A DNA stretch of 64,000 nucleotides from Suillus spraguei (lineage: Eukaryota > Basidiomycota > Agaricomycetes > Boletales > Suillaceae), in assembly GCA_016800925.1 (NCBI GenBank), contig JABCPU010000027.1, forward strand, positions 62,001 through 126,000, given 5' to 3'. The translations under genes and the position numbers were made by a program. This document shows, piece after piece, positions 44,641 to 57,056 of this stretch. How positions within the stretch are numbered: the stretch's first letter is position 1; each line of letters begins with the position of its first letter. The notes beneath the pieces were generated by a model. That model did no database searches. It was not told the origin of the DNA and was given only the letters and a program-made list of their open reading frames with translations.

Positions 44641-47362
44641 ATCAGTTAGTATGCAAAAAACATCAAGCCTATGCATGTCCAACCATTATTCGATAGCTCA
44701 ACAGCGCGTCGAGCTGTTAATCAGCAAAGCTGTATGTTGCGTATTCGAGAGTGGGAAGAGAAAAAGATTTCGGTTTACGACTACCGCATTTGGAAGTTTT
44801 GTGTGTTGCCCCTCTACTACTCCCCACCATGTCGACGGATGCTAATGCGGCATATGACCGTTAGTAGCAACTGTAGCACATCGACAAGGACATGGATTAA
44901 GAACAGAATTATAAATCGATACATGCTGAGCAAAGTTCATGCGAATGACTTACTGATATTAGAGACCCGGGCACTTGTTACTCGTAACTCGTATGTCATC
45001 GTGTCCTCAACTACTCGAGATCGATATGACTTCAGTGGTAAGTGGTGAGCTCTATTCTACTTCCTTTAACAAATATCATCCAGTTATAAGTCGGCTATGA
45101 ACACGCCCTGCAGGCTAGGATGTATAATCCAAACAACTCGCTCCTTCTCCATTTATACGCCTTTCAAATATTTTTTCAGATGGGCAAGTCTGACTACGCG
45201 TGCATGGAACGTATTTTCTTGCAGCCATTTAACAAACGTGCTGAAATCGATAGAAGGGAGGGGAAAGTTGTGGCCCGACCCTGGCGTTAGATCATTAAAT
45301 GCTGGGGCTCACAATTGCATCTACTGACCATACACCATAGCTGGAATTTTTCTTTTCGATTTTCTCGCTTAATTTCCTGATGAACGAAGCTGGTAATATT
45401 CAGTGAGAAGGATGACTGATTCAGCTCTCTGGTTATTAACAGTTTTGCTACTCGAGCACTCTATCATCTTCCATTACATGTCTTTGTCGTCGTCGAGGAC
45501 TTATGTTTACCAACGGGTGACGTGCATTTCGTTGCTGTATCCTCGTACAACTCTCGCCGTCCGTCTGAAGCCGGACGACCATTCACAACAAACCTACTAT
45601 AGACGCAAGCTTCTAGACACCGAGACAAAGCTCTACTGCCTTCCAACCGTCGGTTATGATGCCTCTCGCTATCATTCATGTTTCCCATGGAGCGTTTATC
45701 ATGTTTGATGTCAGCTTCAGCAACGTGATATCCTACAGGACGAAGGTCCGCGATGCTCCATCTTTAGGATCTCACTGTCGCTGTGATATTATTTTAATGT
45801 TCACTATCGGACTTGTGCAAGTCTTTGATGTCCAATGTGCAGTCATCCATCCTTCACGGTACTTCTCCTCTAGGTCGTCCATCTCCGTGTGAGCACCGGC
45901 TCCCGAGAAATTATTTTTAGTCGGGAACTGCGATAAAATTTCTGCATGGCCTTCTTGGTGCCATCTACGTACACGTTGTGCTGACAGTACTTAACGCTTC
46001 GCTCGGATCTCAAGGGCCTATACATTACAGTGCGGTCCTGCGCGATCACTTTCTTTTCCTCAGATCGCATTGTCCCTTGGATAGAGTGCCTCTTCTCGAG
46101 AATGGTGCATACTACCCAAATCGCGATCTAGCTATTCGTGTCAGGAAGGAGAACTTGGCATAGTTGTACATCTGAAATGATGAAACGTTTATTGGGAGGG
46201 GGAAAATAAGCTTACTTACGCTCCGAACAGCACGCAATATACTTATATCTGCAGGCACTGTCTTTATTAATATTTGGTGGAGTCAATATCCCAGATATAC
46301 TTGTGATACTACTACTAGCGCATGTGACACTCGATCAGAATTCTCCATTCACTGACAGTGGCTTCCGGCCCCTGCCAGCGGCCCGCACTCTGACTCGGAG
46401 TTGACATGTTCGCATTTCTCTCTCAGCACAAGTGGCCCCATCTTAGAATCGATCAATAGCTTGCGGGGCTGGTCTGATATTCTTACCCAGAAGTTGGACT
46501 TCAACGGGCAACGACGAAAGAAATCTGTGGTTGGCAATAAACCTAGTAATTGAGCGAAGGGGCAAAAACTGTACCTATTACACAGGTCTTCACTATTTTC
46601 GCTCCATCTGACACATGTGTTGGTCGAAATAGAGCACTGCTAGGTATCAAACGTACTAGAAATTATATCACTCTCTGTTCTTGATGTCTGGTACGTGGCT
46701 TGCATTCATTCGGAAGGCCAGGTACCCGAATCCCTGCAGAGCGAGATTTGCAGGGAAGTCTAGACCTTGAAAATGTCGGCGTTGCCCACCTTCACCGCCA
46801 ATGTGACAAACAAAGTAAGTAGCATTTGCCCGATCGCGATCGCATTGGAGCTAGAAAGTCTCGCCCTGCCAGGCCATCATGCATTATTGCCTGATGACAA
46901 TATGCAAACGCCTGCGACATGATCCTTGCCTCGCGTAACTCACTGCGCTGCAACGGGTTCCTTTCGTCTGGAACTGCTGTAGTCCTTGCAGTTCATTTCG
47001 GTGGAGGTTTGGCAGTAATAGTTAATTGAGCGGGCAGGCTAGCCTAGCTAGTAAGTGTACAACCTGTAACTTTGAATGTTAGCGCTTGTTCAATATTGGC
47101 AGTATAGAAAACTATGCATCCTGTGCGTGTGTGAAAGAGTAATTTCCCTTTCCATGGCTGCGCGCGGCAAAGACGAATGCCATTCACAACAACACGTGCG
47201 ACGTGAATGAAGGCATGTAGGCAGGTTGTGGTAGTCCGCCTCAAGTTTGCCTTGTACATGATATACATGACAATATATTCGGCCCAATCTAAACTATTAA
47301 TGTGAATGTGAGCCGTTTGACGTACACATAAATGATACAGGTGAGACGTGAATGGTATTCCA
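44641..47362. other. Unassigned stretch between duplication copy 2 and SEC17
   Basis: Open frames up to 125 codons occur (for example 44671-45048 and 45403-45708), but none shows a recognisable motif, splice pattern or start context. A 49-codon ORF at 46773-46919 (MSALPTFTANVTNK...) has a GTAAGT after codon 14 and might be a first exon; unproven. Confidence 0.4.
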
Positions 47363-48375
47363 TCAGAGAATATCCACCTCGTCCTTGAGTGACCTCTTGA
47401 TCTTCAACAATATTCCTGTCTTCCAATTATCCAACTTCGTAACCTGATCATACTCGAACACTGCTGTCGTAAATGTTTGTTCATCGCCTGCCGTTACGAG
47501 GTCACACATATCTTGTAGGAACTTGCATTCCCGAGTTGAGCTGAATGTAACATCTTTGGACTTGAACACCTCGATGTCTCGCTGAGCTTTCCCAACATCC
47601 TAAAACGATGATTAGAATAAGAGCAGGTCGCATCAACGAGAAACATACTTTCATGGCGAGTGCACAGAGGCCCGAACGCAACCAGTAATCTTTCACGCTA
47701 TACTTTGTCAAGTTCGACTTCAGCGCGTAATTCGCCACCATCTCGTAAAGCTGTATAGCTCCTCTGTAATCTTCGACTTCAGCACAGAGGTCCGCAGCAT
47801 CCTTGCGACATGCGCTAGCCGTTCTATAACGAAAGTGAGCTGAATATTTCTCTATAAAAACTATACGTACGCAGCAGCATCCTCCTGGTCATACCACTCA
47901 GCAGCTCGCTGGAAGCTCTCGCATGCCTTCGCCATGTTATTCAATTCGTGTTGATAGATCTGGCCAATCTCCTTCTCTCTGTCTGCTGCCTGGCGAAACC
48001 TACCAGACTTGGTGAGATGCATAATCGTGCAACCCAAAGCCTGAATCGCCACTGCAAGGCTAGATCAGTATCAGCTGCATCAAGAGTGCGGGGACACATA
48101 CATTGAGGGTCATCTTTCTTGTATGCCTTGGCAGCATTCCACCAAGCATTTGCTGCATCGTTTGTTTCGTTACACTTTTCTCTGCATTCTGCTTCTCTTG
48201 AAAATGCGTCGCCAGCCGCCTTAAATTGCTTCTCCAGCCGGAAAGAGTTGGCAGCTTGTTGGTATAAATCTCCTGCTTCCTCCCATTTGGTTGATGATGA
48301 AGAAAACCATCCAGTAGAAGAATTTGATTTCTTATCCGCCTTCTCGAGAAGAATCTCTGCTGGTGATTTGGGCAT
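47363..48375 (-). CDS. SEC17: Alpha-SNAP / Sec17 vesicle-fusion protein
   Basis: Alpha-SNAP binds SNARE complexes and recruits the NSF (Sec18) ATPase to take them apart after membrane fusion. Four exons: 48375-48102, 48051-47871, 47823-47649 and 47599-47363, each joined by a GT-AG intron of about 47-51 nt with frame kept, giving 288 residues (family ~290). Seen: the TPR-like helical array GWFSSSSTKWEEAGDLYQQA, AYKKDDPQ, ALGCTIMHLTKSGRFRQAAD, REKEIGQIYQ, TASACRKDAADLCAEVEDY and YSVKDYWLRSGLCALAMK. The C-terminal block is KLDNWKTGILLKIKRSL, the region that stimulates NSF. Start at MPKSPAEILLEKA; an upstream in-frame ATG at 48399 is less likely. It looks intact. Confidence 0.95.
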
Positions 48376-48756
48376 GGTGGTTGTGGAGAGTCGGAACACT
48401 CTGGATCATCGGGAAGCGCATTTAGCGTTTGCAGGTGTAATGCTTACATAAGTTCAAAGGCTTGGCTTGAACTGCAACATAGTCGTCAGGCTCAACACAA
48501 CGTCCTGCTAAATACTCGTGTTTCTATCCTCGGTTCGTAAAGCGTAAGCATTCGTGAAGTTCTAGATATTCGTAAAGTGCTGGGTATTCATGTGCTACAG
48601 GTCCGAACCAGGTCCATGATTGTGATCCTAGGAATGTGATGGAAGTGGGAACGGAGAAATGATCATATAGTACGGTAAAGATTACTTTTCTCATTTTGAT
48701 TTGAGAATAAAATACCCAGATTCGGATCCCTCATGATTGGTTGTCCAAAATTCGGC

Positions 48757-50601
48757 TTAATTGCTCCTCCCAACTACCACTAGAGCAACAATGAACATCA
48801 GCATGATAATAATCCCACTCACAGCAGCAGCCACCCTACACCTCCTAATCCACGGACTCCTCGCTATCAAAAAAGGGCCACGAGGATGCACCGAATGGAT
48901 ACCACGTGAATACGATGGCGGCATTAAGCTCTGTACCGAAGGTGCCACAAAGGGATAGCCATGATGCAACGGCTGCATCCTAAATGAATCAATGGTACGT
49001 GCACTCTTACCCGTCCACAAGGGCATCATGCTCCCGCTCCGACCATAGCCATTATTATTCTTGGCTTTCACCAGCCATCCACCGATGAGCCAACACCATG
49101 GCGCGATAAACCCAAGCCAGAACAGCGTCCGAGCTGTGTCGGATTTCTCAGTATGCTTAGTCCATTTCTCGTTGGCCTGGCGCGCGCTAGAGCATTCCGT
49201 TTGCGAGCCGAAATATAACTCTGACTCTGCAAAGCGACGGTCGATGAATGAAGATGACATCGATCGCACAGAATCACGCTGGCTTGGAGTATCAATCCCA
49301 CCATAATTGGTCCGGTGAGTTACATTGGGCTGCGGCAATGAGTACGAGGGTGGATATGTTGAGGTTCGCGATGAAGGACGGGGAAGTAATGGGGTCTGTG
49401 TTGCTGGAGGCAGTGAGGGCAACTGGGGGATCGCTTGTTGATGCTCGGGGGAATTCTTAGAGGAGTCTGCAGTTCGGCTTGATGGTGGTTTCTGATCATC
49501 TAGGGGTTCATGATCCGGTTCCAAAAGCATAGCAGAGTACCTGCTCTCCCGCATTGCACCAGCTGACTGAGCTGTGAAGAAGCTCTCACGTTTAGTCGAT
49601 GCATCGTCGGGAATGCCCTCATCGACATCCCGGGACAAAACTGTGTCTGAGGGGAGGGGTCCGGGAAATTCTGGGCGTAGATCAAGAGGAGGAATCACAG
49701 GCGGTGCTGCAGATAACGAGTTGCCAGACTGGTGTGTCCTCGTCGATGACATACTTATGGTCCTGTTCAGCGGACGCGAAAGAAAATTTGAATATACCGG
49801 TGACGAACCTGTTTAAATCAATTAGTCACGAAACCAAACTCTAGAAATCGCGCACGAACGTGCTGAGTCACCAGTAAGTGAATCCTCTCGTCGTCTAGCA
49901 AACTGTGGAGGAGCGACTGGGGTGGTGGGCGTGGGTGGTGGGCGTGCAGAGTGCATAGCCACTGCACTTATTGGTGTTATCATAGATGGACTGATCGGTG
50001 TCATCATAGTGCCCGTAGTACCGCTCGTTCGAGAACCGGAGCCATCAGGGCTGCTCGGCAATGACACAGTGCGCTTCTCAGGCGACATATAGTCTTGCTC
50101 AACAATTGGAGAGAGTGGCTGCCCAAAATACTCCTGCACTGGTACTCGCAATGAATGCGAGCTTTTGGAAGGTTGTAAGGGCCGCGTGCGTGGTGCATTT
50201 GCTGGTGGTGCAGTAGGAGGTGGTGGTGGGAAATGATGAGGTAGAAGATTTGGTGCTGATGATGCGGCACCTGGAACCGAAGTTCCTCCAAGCCAGGAAA
50301 TTTGCGAAGGTGTTTTAGGTGACTCGAGGCTACTTTGAGAGGATGATGCTGGCGTATGACTTTGCCAGTATGGGTAAGGGTGTGTTGTTGGCACGCGGAG
50401 CCCAGGAGGCAGCGGGCGCTTAGGATTTGACGGTGTAGTCGGAAGGGAGGATGTACCACCAAGGGCTTGGGAGCCCTGGCTCTCCACAGGTGGATTATTC
50501 GAGTGGACTTCTGTTTGGATATGCACCTGAAGTTGCGGGTTAGCATCTTGCTGACGTTGTTTGCCCTTGTTATTGGATTCCGAGCCCATGAAGCGAAACA
50601 T
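48757..50601 (-). CDS. Serine/proline-rich membrane protein (fungal)
   Basis: Two exons, 50601-49860 and 49808-48757, with a 51-nt intron, 597 residues. The N-terminal ~450 residues are Ser/Pro/Thr-rich and probably disordered (LLPHHFPPPPPTAPPAN; SPEKRTVSLPSSPDGSGS). They include NYGGIDTPSQRDS, a motif typical of this fungal family. The C-terminal part has a hydrophobic segment LFWLGFIAPWCWLIGGWLV, HGYPFVAPSVQ, and after an Arg-rich stretch a clear membrane helix (GIIIMLMFIVALVVV) close to the end. The family is widespread in fungi and functionally uncharacterised. The start is MFRFMGSES at 50601; MGSES at 50589 is an alternative. Downstream neighbour on the same strand is SEC17, 381 bp away. 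Confidence 0.8.
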
Positions 50602-51710
50602 GGTCGTGAAGTGAATGAGAGATAGACTGGGTTGGGTGGGTGGTAACAAGAGGTTTTCCTGTGAACTCCCCGCGTGCGATCAAGACGTGGAAGGGTGGTA
50701 AGGGCGCTGAATGATTGATGGGTGTAAGTACGTCTAATTCGTAAATGTAAGGAAACCTCGGACATATTAAACCAGTGTCAGGTATAAGTATTGTGGACGG
50801 GTGGGCATGCGGGCTCCAAGCTTGTTGTGAAAGGTGAGGATGCCACGGAAAAGGGGGGCGTAAGAAGCACGATATCACTATCGACGCTCGTAGAATGAAA
50901 TCGATTGGCCATAGTAGGCGGCTGGCTGTTCAAATTACCATGTGAAGAGGCTGACGAGCGCAAGAAAGGGCATGTATGCCTCACAAATAACATGAGGCAG
51001 TACATACCATATCGGCCAGTCACTATGAGTTGTACTGTTTGCGGTGAGTTAGGTGTTTCTATATCTAGTCAATTGAGCTCAGAATTCCAGCCTCTGTCAG
51101 CAGAATGACAACAAACCTCACCTCTATGGGATATAGAGAGCTAGAATATGTGCTTCCTACCTGTTAAGCGGATAGTACTACACGAGGGATGTGAACGAAA
51201 GAGTAGCCTGTTGTAATTATGCTGCATGCAGGTCTCCTCGTGGCCGCCGCCATGACACAAATGACCATTCAACTTGAAGAAATATTCAGCACGTAGCTAG
51301 TAATGTGCATTAGTACTAGAAGAAAAAACCAGATATGAACGACAATCGGTAAAATTCCTGCACAGGGGAGATGGCAATACTGAAGAAGCCCATCCGAGGC
51401 ATCCTTAGCTGGCAATTGAACATGTGGCTGTGCAGGTTGTCATTGGATATCTTCATCATGATATCGAACACAAGATACATTGATATAATGGCAAGCAACA
51501 GGAGGGCGAGGAATTAGTAGCAGTACGTATAAACAGTGTCAGGTATTGGTATCATAAGTCGTTAGTAAAACTCTCTTCTGCACCAACCAGCGTGCAATCC
51601 ATCCCGTATCCATACATTCATCAACAACTAGATCTATGCACCGAGAACGTACTTCTGTTCATTGATTAAATATAGCAATGAAGGTTGCAAAAGCGAGGGT
51701 ATGGTCCGCA
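50602..51710. other. Intergenic, no gene seen
   Basis: Contains the 5' flank of the Ser/Pro-rich gene. ORFs overlapping 50602-51108 are out-of-frame shadows or lack motifs. Confidence 0.5.
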
Positions 51711-52403
51711 TCATACATCGGTCTGTGTGATTGCTGGGGTATCATCGGTAGTAGGAGTGCCTTCTGTGGTAGGTGGGTCCTCAGCTGCTGAGGTAGAAAG
51801 TGTCTTGGTATCATCCTTTGGATCATCCTCAGGCTGGGACCCCTCATCCAAAATTACTTCGGATGAAGAAGCCAACGAATCGGCGTCCGAATCATCTTGG
51901 GCGTCTCTCTTATCAGCCTCCTCCTCTGGAGCCGTAGCCGCTTCTTCTGTCAATGCGTCCGATTGTGGGGTTTCACCGGGAGAATCTGACAGAGAAACTT
52001 CCTCAGGGCCGGAGGACGAGTCCAATTTCTTCTCCTCCAATTCCACATCCTTCACCCCTGGCGTCACTAACTTAACATCCTCTCCCTCCTTCTTATCCGA
52101 GACTGCTGAGATACCTTCGGCTTGCGTGGAGTCCCCCTTTGGTTTCTTGACACTGGTAGAAACAGACTCAGCATCGTCATCCTCGACGAAGCTGAAGCGT
52201 CTCTTCCGACCTATTGTGGGTGCATTGGACGTTGCTGTAGATCAAATCAATCAATTGAAACAATAATACAAGAGAGCATGTCAGTTCCAAAAGACCATCA
52301 GATCACCAAGTTGGGATATGAAACACGACTCACCATCATCTCTCCAGGGCCGATCTGGGCGCGGCAGAAATGAAGTTGAAACACGACGTATGAACTTGAA
52401 CAT
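51711..52403 (-). CDS. Small acidic Ser-rich protein with conserved N-terminus
   Basis: Two exons. The first (52403-52334) encodes MFKFIRRVSTSFLPRPDRPW RDD. After a 99-nt intron the second (52234-51711) begins TSNAPTIGRKRRFSFVEDDD and ends in a long Asp/Glu/Ser/Thr-rich tail (...DDTPAITQTDV). 197 residues. GRKRRF is a plausible nuclear localisation signal, and the short basic-aromatic start is typical of a fungal family I cannot name. The rest is probably disordered. Head-to-head with seryl-tRNA synthetase, with about 600 bp between starts. Confidence 0.7.
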
Positions 52404-53000
52404 TGATATAGGACGAAATGACGGAGATATGGAAGATGAGGAGAAAAAGATATAGACCGGGGTAAGCGAAGGTTATTATCGATACAGTGATACTGGGTGG
52501 CTGATGTACTACTACGTTAGTACACCAGAAACCGAATTTACAACAATTCAGCGGACGCGAACGATTAATCTTCTATTGACATTTGTTTGGTCATCTGATC
52601 TGATTTTTGATTTTTTTTTTGTTTCGGTCTCCAAACCGAAATTTATTTCAAAGTCATCAAGTTGCGGCGCGACAGGAAGGTCATCGATTCATTCAGCTAA
52701 GGCTCGTACAGTGACTCAGCGCTCTGCACTGCACTGGCTAGTTTCCATGATGCGGCAGTCACTGACTCGGAATACGCTTACGTAACATGATTATGACTCG
52801 AAAGATTCGAAGGACTATTGGAGGAAGAGATCAAAAGGATAGCAAAACATCTTGATTCGTGACGTTACACCAGTTAGCTGATACCCTTGATCTCGAGTAT
52901 TGGCTATCTCCCCTTTTAATCACATCGATCCTCGTCTTCTCCATTAACAACTTGAACGGTCCAGAAGCTTAATCGAAACTAGAGGAGAAATCTAACTACC
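52404..53000. promoter_or_regulatory. Divergent promoter region, acidic protein / SerRS
   Basis: The 597-bp space between two start codons. It contains a long T run (about 52606-52620) and CT-rich stretches shortly before the SerRS ATG (52900-52945), common in fungal promoters. No specific factor site is claimed. Confidence 0.4.
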
Positions 53001-54791
53001 ATGACACTTGACGTGACTAGTTTCTTAGATAACAAGGGCGGGAATGCCGAGGAAATTCGTGAATCGCAGCGGAAGCGAGGAGAGTCGGTAGAGCTGGTCG
53101 ATCAGGTCATAGACATGTACACGGAATGGGTGAAGAGTGAGTTTTGGTTGTCTCTTATGATCGGCGAGCCAAATCCTCTCCAAAGCGCAATATTTTATCT
53201 TAAAATATGGAAACCATGTGCTGATGATATTTTAAGTGGATTTTGAGGCGAACGGCCTCAGCAAGCAGGTCAACGCTGTGCAAAAGGAGATCGCAGCCAA
53301 GAAGAAGGTTGTTCTTGACGCTCATACACTCACTCACTTGCCCTAATCTATGATCTCTTATAGGCCAAACAACCAGCAGATGACCTTGTTGCTGCCAAGA
53401 AAGAGCTTGATGCGAAGGTTGATGCGAAACGGAAAGAGACTCGTGAGTTCGAGGTCGAGATGCGGAAGAAAGCTTCGACAGTAGGAAACCTCGTGGCCAA
53501 GGATGTTCCAGTCAGCTTGACTGAAGTAAGCCTCCGGGTTATGTCTTTCAAGTCAAACTGAGACATCATTTTAGGATGACAATGTAACGCTTCGAACCTG
53601 GCATCCAGATGGTCCTAATGGTCAAGTAGAAAAGAAGACGAATATCATGCCTCATCATGAAGTTTTGCTCAGACTAGATGCAATGGATCTGGATCGAGGT
53701 TTGATTCTGGTTGTATTCATTTCTATAAGGTGTTGAAACCAATACGCCAGGTGCCAAGGTCGCAGGTCATCGCGGCTACTTCCTCACAAATGATGGTGTC
53801 GATCTTAACCAAGCCCTCATCACATATGCCCTTGATTTTCTCCGCAAAAATGGATACAAGAAAGTCCAACCGCCATTCCTCGTCAATAAAGACGTCATGG
53901 CAAAGACCGCGCAGCTTGACCAGTTCGATGAGGAACTGTACAAGGCATGACAAATTTGGTGGATAGCGCTATTCAAAACTGATCGATATCATCGTACAGG
54001 TTATTGCCAACGACGACGAGAAATATCTTATTGCGACTCGGAACAGCCAATATCGGCATTCCATCAAGACGAATGGTTTGAAGACCCCAAAACTCAGCTT
54101 CCCATATACTACGCTGGATATTCGACATGCTTCCGTAAGGAAGCCGGCTCTGCTGGACGTGACATGTGGGGCATCTTCCGTGTGCACCAGTTTGAAAAGG
54201 TTGAGCAGTTCGTGATCACTGCTCCGGAAGAAAGTTGGAATGCATTCGATACCATGATCGGGAACAGCGAAGCGTTCTATCAGAGCTTAGGTCTCTCTTA
54301 CCGTGTGGTGGCGATCGTCAGTGGCGCACTGAACCTCGCAGCATCGAAGAAATGCGATCTAGAGGCGTGGTTCCCATTCCAAGGTGCATACAAAGAACTT
54401 GTTTCGTGCTCGAATTGCACAGATTATCGTGAGTTATAATTTAATCCATAAACTTCCCGTTGACGTAGACTCGGCGAAACTATAGAAAGCAGGCGGTTAG
54501 AAGTCCGTTGCGGTCTCAAAGCGAAGGACCAGCAACGGAAGATCTACGTCCACATGCTAAACGGAACGATGTGCGCTACAGAACGCGCATTGTGCTGTTT
54601 GGTCGAAAATTATCAGACACCAGATGTATGCTTTTCTTTCTTTCTCCGACGCGAGGGATTGACACTGATACTACTGCATTCACTTTCAGGGTCTCGTTAT
54701 ACCCGAGGTACTGAGGCCATATATGCAAGGACGGGACTTCCTACCATGGGTGAAGGAGCTGCCAAAGAACCTGCAGAGAAAGCAAGTATAG
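53001..54791 (+). CDS. SES1: Seryl-tRNA synthetase, cytosolic (with apparent frameshift)
   Basis: Class II synthetase that charges tRNA-Ser. Eight exons: 53001-53136, 53237-53307, 53364-53525, 53575-53698, 53751-53944, 54000-54428, 54486-54625 and 54690-54791, about 452 codons. The N-terminal tRNA-binding coiled coil ([16 protein letters not shown]...[14 protein letters not shown]) is followed by the catalytic domain: [66 protein letters not shown] (motif 2), [13 protein letters not shown] and [15 protein letters not shown] (motif 3). Two oddities: the intron at 53945-53999 has a GC donor (AAG|GCATGA), and one base is missing at about 54038, where ATT GCG AC must be followed by TCG GAA CAG. 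As written the frame breaks there. Everything else is intact, so this may be a base-call error. Confidence 0.9.
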
Positions 54792-55089
54792 ATGTCTTGT
54801 ATATTCTGTCTTGTAATGGTAGAATGTGATTTACGGTCATGCATGCGTAGTGTTTGACACGCACCTTGAGAAAGAAGAAACAACCAATGTCTCCAGGCCT
54901 TCTGTCAGGGTCTGACCATCTGAGGACATAAGTTAAACACAGTGCATTGCCCGAAAATCATTCAAGTTAGAGGCATTGACCGGCCTCAGCGACTGAGTGC
55001 AAGTTTGATCTAGATTTCGTGATTTTGTAGCGTGAGAAAATTCAGGGACACGAAGGAGGAGAATGGTGAACTCATGCACATCGTTAAAA
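54792..55089. other. Short intergenic after SerRS
   Basis: No gene seen; 3' flank of SerRS and of the degraded monooxygenase copy on the opposite strand. Confidence 0.4.
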
Positions 55090-56215
55090 CAAATTCTCCT
55101 GCAGTCGGCTTTCTGCATTCAGCAACGGCACTACCTTCACCTTCCAACCTCACTGATCCATAATCTTCTCTTTCAGAGTCCTCGTTCAGAGTCTCCATCT
55201 CCTCTCGCCTATTTCCTCGATCTATCCCATCATAATATCCAGGCAGGCAAATTGTGACATACGTTCCGATCCGTGTGCTATGAATTGAGCGAATGGGAGT
55301 CGGACATCCTGGTATGCTTTCAGTGCGGCGGGTACGTTGAACAATGTTGTGAGCGGGTGTGCAAGAAGGCGGCCAAGCACAAAAGCATCCTATGTAGGAG
55401 ATGATGAACTTGGAGTCTGCTAAAGGAGCACTTGCACCTCCATTGACTGTTCAGCTCCGGCACAAAGTGGGGTGTCATGGCATAAGACTATGCACACCAT
55501 CCCATCAAAGAATCCTTGACCAGAAAGTAGACACGCGCCGCATCACCTATCAGCGCAACTCTGTCGTAAGTGATTAGAGGCAACTCATTTACCACGTGAA
55601 GCGCCCATCTTGAGAGTTTTTCCGCACACTATGAAAGACGGATATCAGTCGAAAACAGGATAAGCGACACGGTCAAAGACTTACTTTCAGAAGGTGCTTG
55701 ACGTCGGGTTTGAAGTCCTGATATGCTTCTTCAAGCTCTTCAGGAGATGCATCTGAGACCCAACGGCCTTCAAAAGGTGTGCCAGCTTTCTGTTCATCGG
55801 AAACAAATGCTACGACATTAATACGTGTTCCTTGAGCAAGCAGAAACGAAACGACTATGAAAGATTTGTCAGCAAGTCGACAATCTACCTTTCCCTTCCC
55901 ACAAAACTGCAAAATCAAAATTATTGCCGACGATCTTGAACGCTTTTCCAAGGACTTACTAACATAAAATCTTTCAAAGCTACGTTATTTGGATCTATTT
56001 TCGATAGCTTCTCCACCGAGTTTACAGACATGGTTCGATTTTATGATGAAACCACTCAAAACCACCTTCTGGAACATTGGACTTGCTGAATATCGGTCCT
56101 ATCGCCGATTGAAACGAATCAAGTTAATTGCGGTTGCGACACAAGTTCTCGAAACAGACCATGACTGGCGGAAGGAGGTTATGTCACAAGGTGCGACATT
56201 TCCTCGTACATGCTC
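55090..56215 (-). pseudogene. FAD-dependent monooxygenase, decayed duplicate
   Basis: Aligns with 60659-62200 on the same strand but is degraded. The best-kept piece (about 55860-55680) reads TRINVVAFVSDEQKAGTPFE GRWVSDASPEELEEAYQDFK, close to the partner gene's segment. The GDA..HAM region near 55440-55570 is full of small indels. The part corresponding to 61640-62035 (substrate/FAD middle domain) is deleted, joining 56015 directly to the region that matches 62035. No continuous frame. Confidence 0.8.
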
Positions 56216-56633
56216 TATGTCTGGCCTTCAATGTGCTAACAGTGTCTCATGTCCTCGTTTTTCAATATCTGCTGATTTCCTTCCGTTTGTCTAGAAACTT
56301 CTATATACTTAGTGGTAGTGTCAACCACATTGAACCTGCTGCTACTGATCGTACATTATAATGATCTCAGTCTTCGTTCCTCATCGGGGCAGTTTTATTG
56401 TCTCGCAGACGTTCAGACTCGAACTTTATTGTCTATGTCATCTCGGGGACCCCATAAGTTATCAACTTGGGCAATCTCGTCAAGTGGAAGAGCCTGGCTA
56501 GTGTGTTTACCGCAACGGAATCAAAATCTGTTTCTCTTGGACTACGCAGGTTCGAAACCTGCTGAACTACAGTTTTTTTCTATCGGAACACACTTTGACA
56601 TTCATTCATGGATGGTTTCTTTGGACGTTCACC

Positions 56634-56728
56634 GTAACTGGTCTTAGCCAGGCGGTCGCCACAACAGAATCAAAATCTGTTTCTCTTCGACTAGGCAGGT
56701 TCGAAACCTTCTCAACTACAGTTTTGTT
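56634..56728 (+). ncRNA. tRNA-Leu(CAA)-like unit 2 with T-tract
   Basis: A box TCTTAGCCAGGCGG, anticodon stem AACAGA/TCTGTT with 7-nt loop ATCAAAA, T-arm with GGTTCGAAACC, T-tract (TTTTGTTTTT) at about 56723. One of the clearest units. Transcription is predicted, not shown. Confidence 0.45.
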
Positions 56729-56783
56729 TTTATCGGAACACGCCTTAATATTCACTCATGGGTGGTTTCTCTGCAAGATCAGC

Positions 56784-56870
56784 GTAACTGGTCTTAGCCT
56801 GGTGGTTGGCACAACATAATCAAAATATGTTGCACTGTACAGGTTCGAAACCTGCCGACAACGAGGATTT
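56784..56870 (+). ncRNA. tRNA-Leu(CAA)-like unit 3 with compensatory stem change
   Basis: The anticodon stem here is CAACATA/TATGTTG instead of (C)AACAGA/TCTGTT; the G-C pair has become T-A with pairing kept. T-arm ACAGG-TTCGAAA-CCTGC and a T run at about 56865 follow. Confidence 0.45.
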
Positions 56871-56927
56871 TTTCCATCGGAACATATTTTGATATTCACT
56901 CATGGGAGGTTTCTCTGGAAGTTCACC

Positions 56928-57030
56928 GTAACTGGTCTTAGGCTGGTGGTTGCCACAACAGAATCAAAATCTGTTTCTCTTGGGCTGTGTAGGTTCGAAA
57001 CCTGCTGCTGACAACGTTTTTTTTTCTATC
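56928..57030 (+). ncRNA. tRNA-Leu(CAA)-like unit 4
   Basis: D-arm-like GGC-TGGTGGTT-GCC, hairpin AACAGA-ATCAAAA-TCTGTT, GGTTCGAAACC B box, and a nine-T run at about 57017-57025. Best overall fit to a tRNA fold, apart from the acceptor stem. Confidence 0.45.
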
Positions 57031-57056
57031 GCAACACACCTTAACTGGTCTTAGCC

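Larger units (their letters stand above)
56465..57056 (+). repeat. Tandem tRNA-Leu-like units, plus-strand array
   Basis: Four units (about 56465-56565, 56634-56710, 56784-56855, 56928-57005) and a fifth broken start at 57038, period about 145-150 bp. Each full unit has an A-box-like segment (TTAGCCAGGCGG or TTAGGCTGGTGG), an anticodon-like hairpin with loop ATCAAAA (CAA, Leu, if read as tRNA), a long variable region, a T-arm GCAGG-TTCGAAA-CCTGC (B box) and, 15-20 bp later, a T-tract able to stop RNA polymerase III. No good acceptor stem is seen, so these are tRNA-derived repeats, not ordinary tRNA genes. Confidence 0.7.

Noticed and set aside
44671..45708. Plus-strand ORFs of 101-125 codons as genes
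   Set aside because: No motif, no intron pattern, and adjoining frames equally open.
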